Assembly: GCA_025267735.1 (NCBI GenBank)
Contig: CM046304.1
Span: forward strand, 1,550,001 to 1,614,000
Reading direction: 5' to 3'
DNA from: Mactra quadrangularis
Taxonomy: Eukaryota > Mollusca > Bivalvia > Venerida > Mactridae
DNA: 64,000 bases
Within the stretch, counting starts at the first letter, position 1, and the number at the start of each line of letters is the position of its first letter. Shown piece by piece: positions 31,901 through 41,700 of the stretch. The notes beneath the pieces were generated by a model. The model was not told the origin of the DNA, did no database searches, and saw nothing but the letters and a program-made list of their open reading frames with translations. The position numbers were made by a program, and so were the translations under genes.

Positions 31901-34900
31901 AATTTTAAAACTGTGGAATATCAATTTTTATTTCACCAATAAATCCCGGTATTCGACTGGGAAGCATATTATAAATCAAAGTTCTGCTATAAGGACCACC
32001 TTGGCTATTACAAAATCATGATTTTTTTAGCAGAGGTATAATAGGGCACTCGACTCCCTTGCCTTCAAGCTAGCTTTTATGGCAGCATGGTAGAGTGTCC
32101 ACTTAAGACTCAAGAAGTTGTGGGTTCAAAGCTAAGTTTGGACCATGGATTTTTACCGGGTCACATTTGGTGCCCAGCGTAAATAACCCACTAGAAATTG
32201 CGTGATTGCGCCCTTAGATAGTCCCGCAGACAATCAAGCTCCAATAATTCAAGGACAAATTCTGTTAGTATTTTATGTACCATTTTCTTAAAACTTGTAA
32301 GCATCTGGTTTGACCAAGAAATAGTTATAATTGATTGTCCGACTGGGCTACCTACATCAAAAGTCAATGTCATTCCCTGAAGTTTTATACCATTTGTTCT
32401 ATGGAGACCTCGAAAGGTCTAAAAATGACTATTAAATGATAAAAAACTGTAGAACGTTTCACATGTTTATTTTCGACATATTTTCTTCAGTGCAGCATAC
32501 GGGAACGGCGGGAAAAAATATACTTGATTTATGTCAAAAATAAGTTCTGGTATTTAATCGAGCGACAGGATTCTATATTAGGATCACGATTTCCTCCCCT
32601 TATTTATCCACAGAACACCATTTAAACATGACTATTTTCTTACAGGGATTTACGACAGAGAAAATTACTTGGTGTAAGATACGATTCTAGAACTAACATG
32701 TACGACTGGGATTATCAGATGAGATTGGCACAACGGGATGTAAGTTATAGTATTACTTATGCTACAGTCCCATAAACATAAAAATAGCCATGAGGGCACC
32801 ATACGGGCGCCGTGCGATCAAGCTGTACAAAGACCCGTACGAACTCTTGTGTACCCGTACGTACTGTTACGTTTTTACCATGGCCCGTGAGAATAGCCCA
32901 GGATACACATATCAGTTTCAAAGTCAAATCGTAAACAAAATCGTGGCAGAGTATGGATTAAACTTGCATATCTTCCAGCTATGGCTCCTCACATGTGTGT
33001 TGTTTTGTGCCATGTGCGTACTGTCACCTGAATACACAAGGCTCCCCACGGCCTACGACTGTCTGCACGTACAAGTCCACAACAAGCCACGATTTTATGG
33101 GACTGAGGCATTACATGATTAGGGCCCAGTGATATGCTTCAGGGTTTTTTTTCAAATCAAGTACAACCCTTCTATATGTGAATTTTCATGCTTTATTCTC
33201 CATAATTGTGAAAAAGATTTTTGTGGCAATTAGTGAAAAAGTTTTGAAGATATATATTTACTTTCTAAAAGCAATGTCTTTTAAACACTTCAATTTTGTA
33301 AAAAGTACTTGCAGAAACACATTTTATGATTTACACTGTGTTCCAAAAAATTCTTTACACTTGAATTTTGTTTCATATTTTCCTTTATCTCATTATAGCA
33401 AAAAATAATGCAGACACATTTAGTTTAACATTTTATTGTATATTTATAATAAAAATATATATGATAGAACATAGTGGACAGTTAATGATAAACTGTATAT
33501 TAGTTGTACAACTAATTACCTCAAGTAAAGTTTTGTTTAAATATATTCCAAAACCTAAAAGTTTATCAATTTGTAAAAAAAAACTTTTGGACCCCAGTGA
33601 ATATTTCTTACCTTACCACAGGTCGAAAACAGATGTGGAATGACTTTTTTTCTGGCTTTTAGGGCTCAAAATAACTTGTTAACTAATTAATTGTGAAATC
33701 GTGTTTTTGTGATTTGAAAATTGTATAGCATGCGCCCAAACACTTATATATATTGTTAACGCATATGACCATGGTAGATTTTTTCAAATTTCAGGCAGAT
33801 ATAATAAATTCACATGAATATAAATATTGGAGAAATAATGGTATAGCATTTGAAATAAGAGAAGGGGACTATGATGTGCCTAATAAAACATTAGCATCAG
33901 GCTTGATACTTACACAGGTAATAAGGGAATTTACTCAGTTATTTCCCCTTGTATACTCTTCATATAGTTAGGTCCAATTAGTTGGATTACTCAAAATTTT
34001 CCCTTAGTTTTCAATGTCAATTTACCAAAATTAATCTTTAATAACTTTTTTGTAAATCATTTAATTAGTTTCAAATTCAAGCAAAGTATTTTTAGGGTAA
34101 AGAACTATCTAAATTTTTCCATTTCTGTTGATAATCTTCATTAACAAGAAAGATGTTATATGAAATATTTTGTTATATAGGACTTCAATGATTTAATCTG
34201 AGAGTTCCAACTGTAAGGACCTACATGTACTTACCGATTGGATTGCTTCAGATTTTATCAAGGAAAGATAACTGACAAAAGTCCCTAATTGATTTGATTG
34301 GGAACTCAAGTCCACAGGTTTTTTTCCAGCAGAAAAAACTTTGTACCTGATGTACCAATCTTCGTAAACAGATATCCTGTAGAGCATTGTCATACAGGAT
34401 CTCTTAGGTTCCCATGGAGGGTCACATTTAGATGACCTTTATGTTGACCTATCAATGCGTAGCTTCATCTAGATAAAACACTATCAATAGCATCTTGATT
34501 TCATAATTTCTATTTTTAGACAAAGGTTTGCGAGCTTATTTAATAGCAGTATTATTCACAGTCTGCGATTGGACGGCTTACATCAAATTGCGTGACTTAG
34601 ACAATGTAAAATAGTTACTAAACATAACAATTTTGTTATGAATGTCATAATGAAAAAAGGTCACCTGAAAACCGCCAGATCTAAATTAGCAAGTAGGCAC
34701 GCTGAATATTTTAGATCAGGTTTTAATCAGATTGCTGATGTACCTATTAAGTCAAAATTGAAGTTAATATACTCAAAACAATAGGATTTAATCTGTGTTG
34801 CATACTTTCCAGAACAAAATGTAAAATAACTTCAAAAAACATATTGCAAACAAACCTTATTTGGCTGAAAAAAACATTAATTCAAGTTCGGAATTTGAAC

Positions 34901-37900
34901 TATGGATCATTAAGCTTAGGATTTAGATTTTTAATCTTTTGTACAGACATCCTTGTAATAGATGATATAGATACCGAATTATAGATGTTGTGTGTTTTAA
35001 CAACAAAACAAATTGCCAGCTTGGCGAGTCGGCCAGTAAAAACTGAAAGTGCTTGAATTTGGCACTTTTGTCCTTGAAAAGTGCTTAAAAGTGCTTGAAT
35101 TTGAAAACTTAAAGTGCTTGAATTTGGCTCTTTTGGTCTTGAAAAGTGCTTAAAAAGTGCTTGAATTTGAAAACTTAAAGTGCTTGAATTTGGCACTTTT
35201 GTCCTTGAAAAGTGCTTAAAAAGTGCTTGAATTTTGTCACTAAAATTCTGTATGAGCCCTGAATTGTAATTAAGGAAGGATGTAGACTAGTTTAGCATTG
35301 ACCCTTCAAGTCATGGAAATAACTAATGTATTTCAGGACGGAGAGAAGCATGCTAGACGTGGTTACTGGGGTGATATCGTTGTCAGTCCTTACATAGCTC
35401 TAGGTATTGAATGTGAAGAGAAATCATTCTTTAAAAAATCTAATAAAGTCTTTACGAAGGTAAAAATTTACTTATTTTAATACTGATTTAAATAATTTAT
35501 ACATCTCTTGATGTAGTTAAAAAAGTGAAGTGTGTTTTTAAAGTCTGCTTCCATATACATGTTTAGTTGACTTTGTTGTTTATATGTTAAAATTTTGTAA
35601 CATACAACACCAGCTTTTAATATTTCCCTCAGGTGTGATTTTAATTGAATTTAACCTCTCTTGAGCAACACCCACTGGGAGGGACTAAAAAGTGTTGCTC
35701 TTCAGAGGTTGTAGCTTTACTGGTGTTGTGCAGATGATTTGTTGTGTAGAGGGCCGCTCTGCAGAGGTTGTACATTAGCACAAAACTCCATAAACAGATA
35801 TTCTGTAGATCGTTGTCATATAGGATCTCTAAGGACCTTTATGTCAACCAATCAATGCGTAGCTTTCATCTAGACGAGACACTATTGATAGCATTTTGAT
35901 TTCGTAATTTCTATTATTAAACCAAGGTTTGTGAGCGAATTTGAGAGGGGTATTATTCACAGTCTGGCATTTGACGGCTCATTTCAAACTGTGCAACTTA
36001 GATGATGTAAATTAGATACTAAAAATAACAATTTCGTCATGAATATCATAATGAGAAAAGGTCACCTGAACGTGACCCTCATTAGAAAACAGCCAGATCT
36101 AAATTAGCGAGTAGGCATGGGGAAAAGTTTAGATCGGGTTATTATCAGATTGACTGTAGCACCAAAATGATACTTGGCAATGAACTTCGTTTATGCCAAT
36201 AATATACTTTTACTTGACTTGATAGACATATTTCTTAGTGTTAATTGTGCTTTTTTCCTGTGTTTTTATACCCCGCTTCGAAGAAGAGGGGGGTATACTG
36301 TTTTACCCTTGTCCGTGCGTGCGTGCGTTCGTGCGTCCGTCCGTTACAAAATTTCTGTCGCAGTTTTCTCAGCAACTATAACATGCAGCAGCCTAATACT
36401 TTGCATATTGCTTCATCCCATAGTCCCATGAGGTGTAAAGCGATTTCATGCTCCTTGCTTATCTACTTCCTGTTTGTCGCATATTTTTAGATTTCATTAA
36501 ATGAAAGTTACATTACGATAGTCATATTTCTCACTGCGGGGGTATCACTAGTGAGCATTAGCTCACAGATTTACTTGTTTTTTTAACAGACAGCAAGTCA
36601 TGTGGCAGAATATAATGTTATGTCTATGTTTCATGAAATATCAACAAAAACAAGATACACATTAGTTGAACCCTCCGATAGTTATGAAGCAGTAAAGAAG
36701 CCAAGTCTTGAAGTAATAGGTACGGTATAACTTTACTGTCTCTATCAATGTTGTTTCACTTTAGTCAGTTATTTATTTATTGGAGTTAATGCCTTGTCAA
36801 CACAATTTAGGTCATTTTACGGCGTCCAGCGCACCTAACCTAGCTTTCCTGGACCATTGTCTATAACCAGTACTTACCTACCCTTCCACAAGGCAGTCAT
36901 CTTTCCCTGATAAAATCTGAAGCAATCCAATTGGTAAGTAGGTCCTTACTTTTAGAATCTTCGGATTTTATCATGGTATTCCTATGTAAGGATAACAAAA
37001 TATTTCATCTAATATCTTTCCTGTTAATGAAGATATTTAAAGAAGAGATGAAATTTAGATAGTTCTATACCTTAAAAATACTTAGCTTGAATTTCAAACA
37101 AAATAAATGATTTACAAAGAAGTTATTAAATATTAATTTTGGAAAATTGACATTGAAAAGTATGGGTAAAATCTGAGTAATCCAACTAATTGGACCTACC
37201 TATTTGAAGAGTATACAAGGGGAAATAACTGACATAAGTCCCTTAGTTAAGCCATAATTTTAAAGAGCCATGTGGCTGAGTGGTTATGACATCGGTGATC
37301 ATTGGCTAGTCAGTATAGGGTTGGTTTCATGTCCCAAACCAACTTTGTTGTTTCAATGTTGCCATCAATGTCGCCATAAAAACTGGCTCACTAAACGGAT
37401 TCTTTTGAAACTTTGCACATTTCTGTGGTGTAGTTATTTTAGGTCAAAGAGTTTCATAATGTTGACTGAATTATTGCCCTTTTATTTGTTGAAACATGTC
37501 TGAATTATGGTCATTTTATTCTGTGAAACTCAATTTTTCATTGCCCTTTCATAGGGAAAAACTTGTCTGAATTATGGCCCTTTTTGTGAAACTTGAATGA
37601 ATAATGGCTCTTTAATTTGATTTACCATGATGGAATTATGGCCCCTTTATTCAGTGAAACATTTTATCTTTGGTTTCAGAATTAGACGAAGAAGAATACA
37701 ATAGAGGATTATGTGGTCCTGGTGAAGACATAAAAGTTACTTTTGTACCAGAGGAAAAATTGAAATATAGAGGGAAGAAAACAATGTTTGATACTGAGTA
37801 TGGTATGTATTATATATACAATTTACTTTAATACTAACTTTATGTTATGGCACTTAGTTGGTAAATTTTGACTGTTTAAAGACTCACTGGGTGGGTTGTT

Positions 37901-40900
37901 ACACGTCTGTACCGTTATACATTGATGTGACAATTCTAAAATGTAATTGACCCTGATCACTTATGACAGGTAAATTGGTGAATTTGTATGGAAATAGGTG
38001 ACCACTGGCCACTTACAGCTGGTGGCTGCTTATTACAGGTGCAAAATAGAGATTTTTGTTGGGAGAAAGTCAGATTGGTCACTTACAGCAGGTGACCGCT
38101 GATAGCAGGTGGCTGTTAATGCAGGTTATACTGTATATTAATTGAAGTAGTAAGTATCCCCTGAATTGTGCATGCATGGCTGTACATATATGTAATCGTC
38201 CGCGACAAATTTTAATAAGGATTTGTTACAGTCGGCTTCTAAACATGGGGAACCCTATGTAAAATCTAGATACACCTTAAAGTGATAAATGTACAATTCA
38301 TAACTGCTCTAAATGACTTTTAAATGTTGTATTTCATTTTTACTTTCAGAGCCTCTACCTCTAGATGATGTAAAAATCACATTTTTACCAATTGGTTCTT
38401 TGTTAGATATGTGTAAAAAAAGTAAATACAAGAAGTTGTTTCAAGTTGTATATTTCTCAAATAGGTAAGTACAGTTATGTTTTAGTGTATTTGATATTTT
38501 TATTTGTTTAGGGCTATCAGCCCGAACTTATATATCTACTGTATCTGTCCATCCTTAGGTATGGAAGCCACATTTTCGGCAATTTATAAATAATTTATAA
38601 ATTAGTCCATTACTTACCAAGAAATATGATAAAATAGCTGATAGTTGTCTTCATTTTAATTTTTATAAATGAAATTAAGCCCTGAATTCAAATTGGCTAC
38701 AATGGCTTTTTTCATGAACTGACTAAAATTTTACCGGTTAGGTCCATGGGACTGGCACTTTTCAGAATGTCTAAAAACTAACACTATTCTGTTACATAAT
38801 TATTACAGTAAGAAGCAGTGGTCCAGTGGTAAGACTCGCGCTTAGGGATTGTGAGGTCCCAGGTTTGAGCCCCACTAAGGGCACTGCATATTTCCTTGAG
38901 CAAGAAATTAACCTACAATTGTTCCACTCCACCCTGGTGTAAATGGGTACTGTAAGAGATCGCCTGCCTGAGGGTTATTTCAGTGATCAGAAGTTATCGT
39001 ACAAGATTGTCAAGTCGGCTGAACATGTATGGAAGCAGACTTTAAACCGCACTTTAACATTTTTTTATCTTTTAACTTTACAGTATGATTCATTTGTTAC
39101 AACCAGAGATCAATCCAATGTTTGATGACAAGGCTACTGTAATCATGGAATCTGCAAGGTAAATATTAGTTTGTTTGACAGTTATGTCAATTTTTTTAAA
39201 TTTCGGCGAAATTTTGTTAATATCCACAAATTGGAAAAGCATCATCATTCATTTCAAATCTGATTATTTGTCATTTGCTGCTGGTGTCCCAGAGACTGGG
39301 GTAGACAGCAGCTGGTAAGAACTGTTAATGTCTGTCCTCCATCATGGCTTCATGTAACCCTGTCTAGAGGATCACTGTTTTGCATCTTGTATGTCTTCAT
39401 ATCTGCTTTTACCCACTCTAACCAGGACTTTCTTGCCCGCACACGTTAGCCAGAAAATATTCACAGAAATGTCTGACCAGTTTAACCTGCTCAGTGACCA
39501 CCTTCAGATAAAGGGTGTGAAAATCAATGGTTTTCATTTTTGGGGACCACAATGTTCGTTTTTTATGGCCATGATATTTGATTACCCAACTTTGGATAAA
39601 GCAGACTTTACTTTACCCTATTCAGTAAATGTTTGGGACTGAAATTTTATTAAGGATAACCCATGATTTTCACATAAATAGGGTAATGATAGAAAACAGT
39701 CCTAAATAAATCAGTGAGGTTTACATTTACCTTGCTGATTTAAATGCTCAGTGCAGAACTTATGTAATCACTATTGATAAAAATACCTATCTGTGCTTGA
39801 ATTTATGTATGGGGATTATCGACAAATAGTGAGTATTTAAATTAGTGGGGTTTATGTATGTACCACTGACAGTAGATTACAATTAAGCAAAGCCGTCCGG
39901 CTAGCTCAGTTGGTAGCATGCAAGTCTACTGATCGAGGGGTCATGGGTTCGATTCTCGGGCGGGGCATACTTTCGTGGAGCTTGGTCATGGCATTATTTC
40001 TATGGCCATTCTCCTTCCTACCAATGATTTTGAATTATGTAGAACAGTTGTCAGTCACTGACGAAAGTATGTGCTTAGTAGTTGGTTAACAGCTGAATCC
40101 AGAGATTTAGCCTTTCCAGGAGGAGTGAGTAGGTTGACTGGCCGCTGTTATATGACCTATACAATGAGTTGCTACGACATTAAACCAGACAAACAAACAA
40201 ACAAACAGTTTAGCTATAGTTGTTTTATAATTTTAGATATATGATAGAACTCAAGTTAGAGCAAGTTACAATGTTTGTTGATAAAATACAAGGAATTGCT
40301 CGGAATGCAGGATGTACTGTAAGTTTAACTCTAGATTTTTTTAATATGTGATTTTTTTATGTTTTAATAATCATGTTTCACACATCATGGGGCTCATTGC
40401 TTGAGCATATTGCTAGGTATCACTATGTAGAAAAATCATCGGAAACAGCTTGGTGCAAGATATTGCTTCATTTCGCTATGTAGCGAGAGACATTGTAAAA
40501 CATTTTCGCTACCCAAGAGCGCTGTTACGAATCAAAATGGCTGTCTGCAGTAATGTGACTTCCTTTTTGCCAACAATTTGTTTTTCATGTTGGGCTGACT
40601 ATAGATAAATTGAAATTAATTAATATTTGTAATTGTTCATATATGCATATATTTCAACTCCATAAAAAACTTTAAATTTACATTTTTTCATGCACTTTTT
40701 GCAAAGATATCAAGACATCTATTCGTTGTAAATTTTAGATTTGTAAGGAACATTTTATCCTTCTATATGAATGGGTTATTTGAAATACTATTTAGCTGCC
40801 AGGCTAGCTCAGTTGGTAGCGCACAAGTCTACTGATTGAGGGCTTGTGGGTTCAATTCCCGGGCAGGGCATATTTTCATGGAGCTTGGTCATGAAACTTT

Positions 40901-41217
40901 TTTCTACGGCCATTCTCCCTCCTACCAATGATTTTTAATTATGTAGGGCAGTTGTCAGTCACTGACGAAAGTGTGCGCTTAGTAATGGTTAACAGCTAAA
41001 TGCAGAGATTTAGCCTGTTCAAGAGGAGTGAGTAGGTTAACTGACCGCCTTCATATGACCTATACAATGTGTTGCTTTGGCGTAAAACCTAACAAACTAT
41101 AAAAATTAATGGTTTATTTAAAATACTTATTCTTATTTTCAGAGTGTTGAGGACATTGATCCAGAAAAAACAAATTTTGTAAAAATGTATTTTGAAAGGA
41201 AAGAAAGCTCTTCATGA
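25956..41217 (+). CDS. DNAAF3: Dynein axonemal assembly factor 3, complete, 16 exons
   Basis: Exons: 25956-26022, 27165-27212, 27565-27659, 28099-28192, 29450-29543, 30021-30084, 31548-31633, 32646-32739, 33795-33917, 35337-35459, 36590-36719, 37680-37802, 38350-38464, 39084-39158, 40237-40318, 41143-41217. All borders are GT/AG, all phases agree, and 495 codons plus TGA result (human about 540, with a longer tail). Family signatures: ITWWGFSPALDF (about 8-19), VLLVGAGDLRHVL (43-55), FYILENNLE (71-79), RDFLEGIFKFW, YWRNNGIAFE, VPNKTLASG, RGYWGDIVVSPY (263-274) and SMIHLLQPEI. The two DUF4470/DUF4471-type regions are in order. Family knowledge: DNAAF3 (Chlamydomonas PF22) acts in the cytoplasm to pre-assemble outer and inner dynein arms for motile cilia. 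The C-terminus is shorter than in mammals. It shares a promoter region with MSTO1. Confidence 0.96.
26023..27164. other. DNAAF3 intron 1 with an S1 SINE
   Basis: 26023-26820 is AT-rich with no exon seen. 26822-27123 is a full-length S1 element. Confidence 0.7.
26822..27123 (+). repeat. SINE family S1, near full length
   Basis: The tRNA-like head has the A box TAGCTCAGTTGGTAGC and the B box GGTTTGATCCCGTC. The body has GGTCATGAAATAATTTTTAC, TGTCAGTCACTGACGAAAGT and TTTCCAGGAGGAGTGAGTAG. The tail is ACAATGTGTTGCTACGGCGT then TAAACCC and A-rich sequence. Other copies: 39891, 40793 (+); 6567, 18568, 42078, 44590, 53250 (-). Confidence 0.88.
27310..27475 (+). repeat. Tandem repeat, about 60 bp, 3 copies
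   Basis: TTTGTTGTCTATTTTATTTT followed by GCTTTCAAAACTTC recurs three times with spacing of about 57-61 bp in DNAAF3 intron 2. Confidence 0.85.
27766..27842 (+). repeat. tRNA-like segment in DNAAF3 intron 3
   Basis: TGATAAGCTCTGTTGGTAGT and GAGGTTGCAGATTCTAGCCT are in A-box to B-box order, but both are degenerate. A decayed SINE head is likely. Confidence 0.4.
28262..28375 (+). repeat. ATG/ATA trinucleotide microsatellite
   Basis: An imperfect run of GATGATGATG changes into AATAATAATAAT, in DNAAF3 intron 4. Confidence 0.9.
28596..28790 (+). repeat. Dispersed repeat R6, copy 1
   Basis: TTTACAGGCGCCTTTCCCTT, AAATCATGTAGTTTTTCCCA, TTCCCCATCTATGGAATTGT and CCTTCCCCAATACT recur in the same order at about 30340-30535. 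Confidence 0.8.
28919..29190 (+). repeat. 37-bp tandem repeat, about 7 copies
   Basis: The unit TTACACTATTTTCATATCAA then AGGGAGATAATAACTTA repeats head to tail with small variants (AAGATGATAATAT) in DNAAF3 intron 4. Confidence 0.92.
29544..30020. other. DNAAF3 intron 5
   Basis: About 29640-29870 is unusually C- and T-rich on the plus strand (TTCTTGAGGTCTTCAGCAGT, GACCTCACCATTTCTCAGCT, and a second ACCATTTCTGTACTGGTCTTG). The repeated CACCATTTCT-CTGG pattern looks like a degraded coding duplication or an old transposon, but no frame survives. Confidence 0.4.
30138..30535. repeat. R5 followed by R6 in DNAAF3 intron 6
   Basis: ACCTCTCTTGAACAACACCA to GGGGCGCTCTCCAGTGGTTA (about 30138-30310) is R5. 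GGGGCCATTTACAGGTGCCT to CCCCTTCCCCAAACACTG (about 30340-30520) is R6. Confidence 0.8.
30650..30906 (-). repeat. SINE family S3, reverse
   Basis: This is the reverse complement of the copy at 38813: TTAAAGTCTGCTTCCGTATA, CCTCACAGTACCCATTTACA, TTTGAATCCAGGACCACTCG and CCACTGGACCACTGC. Confidence 0.85.
30948..31323. mobile_element. TA-flanked MITE (CACTCCCCTCCAAAAG ends)
   Basis: The left end CACTCCCCTCCAAAAG and right end CTTTTGGAGGGCAGTG are inverted with one mismatch and flanked by TA (30946-30947 and 31324-31325). The layout is Tc1/mariner-like. The open frame inside is not a gene. Confidence 0.85.
31634..32645. other. DNAAF3 intron 7
   Basis: An inverted pair, TTTATTTCGGTGTAAGGTC (about 31656) and AAATAGATCTTACACTAAAATAA (about 31768), with CACGAGTGAGCTAAGG and TTAGCTCACAAGTGAA, marks a small foldback of about 130 bp. 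A tRNA-like segment lies at about 32076-32150 (GGCAGCATGGTAGAGTGTCC; GTGGGTTCAAAGCT). Confidence 0.55.
32740..33794. other. DNAAF3 intron 8
   Basis: About 32780-33120 is GC-richer than its surroundings (TACGGGCGCCGTGCGATCAA; TACGTACTGTTACG). A frame of 110 codons crosses it, but the palindrome-like flanks (CAGTCCCATAAACATAAAAA near 32766 and TTTTATGGGACTG near 33092) suggest an inverted-repeat element of about 330 bp. About 33336-33600 has weak inverted ends (ACACTGTGTTCCAAAAAATT; AAACTTTTGGACCCCAGTG). Confidence 0.5.
33926..34295. mobile_element. R2 MITE copy in DNAAF3 intron 9
   Basis: TTACTCAGTTATTTCCCCTT and TCCAATTAGTTGGATTACTC at the left, and GATTGCTTCAGATTTTATCA with AAGATAACTGACAAAAGTCC at the right, are the inverted ends of R2 (consensus end AGGGACTT). 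Confidence 0.75.
34365..34745 (+). repeat. Dispersed module R4, copy 1
   Basis: GTAAACAGATATCCTGTAGA, CAATGCGTAGCTTCATCTAG, TTATTCACAGTCTGCGATTG, AAAAAGGTCACCTGAAAACC and TTTTAATCAGATTG recur in the same order at 35785 and, in reverse, at 53490. Confidence 0.88.
35040..35245 (+). repeat. Tandem repeat with 66-bp period, about 3 copies
   Basis: AAAGTGCTTGAATTTGGCAC, CTTGAAAAGTGCTTAAAA and GTGCTTGAATTTGAAAACTT follow one another in a 66-bp unit, with an internal half-repeat of AAGTGCTTGAATTT. Confidence 0.9.
35460..36589. other. DNAAF3 intron 10, almost entirely repeats
   Basis: In order: R5 (about 35600-35775), R4 copy 2 (about 35785-36160) and R1 copy 3 (about 36268-36577), which carries about 40 bp of extra sequence near 36496-36537 and ends 12 bp before the exon. 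Confidence 0.85.
36268..36577 (+). repeat. Dispersed module R1, copy 3, next to a DNAAF3 acceptor
   Basis: CCCCGCTTCGAAGAAGAGG to CACAGATTTACTTG as in the copies at 13742 and 14689, with an extra segment (TCATTAAATGAAAGTTACAT and onward) before GGGGGTATCACTAG. The T-run and AACAG acceptor follow directly. Confidence 0.9.
36720..37679. other. DNAAF3 intron 11 with S2, R2 and imperfect short repeats
   Basis: About 36773-36895 is the 3' part of S2 in reverse. About 36893-37247 is an R2 copy ending ACTGACATAAGTCCC. A tRNA-like CATGTGGCTGAGTGGTTATG lies at 37268. About 37490-37660 holds three or four loose copies of GAATTATGGCCCTTTTATT with TGTGAAAC. Confidence 0.7.
37803..39083. other. DNAAF3 introns 12 and 13 (around exon 38350-38464)
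   Basis: About 37960-38125 holds imperfect short repeats of CAGGTGACCGCTGATAGCAGG and CACTTACAGCTGGTGG. About 38813-39062 is an S3 SINE; its 3' end lies about 20 bp before the next exon. The rest shows nothing recognisable. Confidence 0.65.
38813..39062 (+). repeat. SINE family S3
   Basis: The tRNA-like head AGCAGTGGTCCAGTGGTAAG with B box CCAGGTTTGAGCCCC is followed by TTTCCTTGAGCAAGAAATTA, TGTAAATGGGTACTGTAAGA and CGTACAAGATTGTCAAGTCG, ending in GAAGCAGACTTTAAACCGCA. Reverse copies are at 12585, 30650 and 53055. Confidence 0.85.
39159..40236. other. DNAAF3 intron 14 with an S1 SINE
   Basis: 39159-39890 shows no exon; a frame at 39391 has no recognisable features. 39891-40207 is a near full-length S1 element ending in (ACAA)n. 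Confidence 0.7.
40319..41142. other. DNAAF3 intron 15 with R8 fragment and an S1 SINE
   Basis: About 40385-40560 resembles part of R8 (GGGGCTCATTGCTTGAGC; TCAAAATGGCTGTCTG). 40793-41100 is S1 with A box TAGCTCAGTTGGTAGC and B box GGTTCAATTCCCGG. Confidence 0.7.
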
Positions 41218-41294
41218 TGTGAAATTATAAACAGTGTGCAGTTATACAAAGTGTATGTACATTGAATGAGTAAACAGAACAGATGTTTTGCACA

Positions 41295-41700
41295 GGGCAA
41301 GTTCTACCAGGCGATTGCTAGCTAGCGCTTTTTAAAAGCAATTTTTTGTAACATTATAGGTCTATGGAACGGTTTGCATCAAGCTAGCAAATCCAAAATG
41401 GCGACTTTCTCAAACAAAAAGTTCAGAATTGGAATGAATGAAAAATATTCAATTCAATAATCACCATGATTATTCTATTTAACTGTTTTGATGAAATATA
41501 TGATGCATTTAATAAAATATATATTAGTATTCTTGAAAAAGAAACATTCCAACTGCAGGGCAGCCATTTTGAAATAAGCAGAAGTGTTCCAAATGATACG
41601 GCTAGCAAGAAAAAAACTTGCTAATTATCACTAGCTGGCGATTCAATTTGCTTGATCGTAGCAGACCGTTCAATAGGAAATCGCTATGTAGAACGTGCCC
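41295..41700. mobile_element. R8 inverted-repeat element in or after the DNAAF3 3' UTR
   Basis: The left end GGGCAAGTTCTACCAGGCGA and the right end (reverse complement GGGCACGTTCTACATAGCGA) are inverted repeats. It carries AATAAA at 41511, so it could supply a poly(A) signal for DNAAF3; another AATAAA is at 41967. Confidence 0.75.

Noticed and set aside
32790..33122. 110-codon frame in DNAAF3 intron 8
   Set aside because: The DNAAF3 exons on both sides join in phase without it, it resembles no protein I know, and inverted flanks suggest a transposon.
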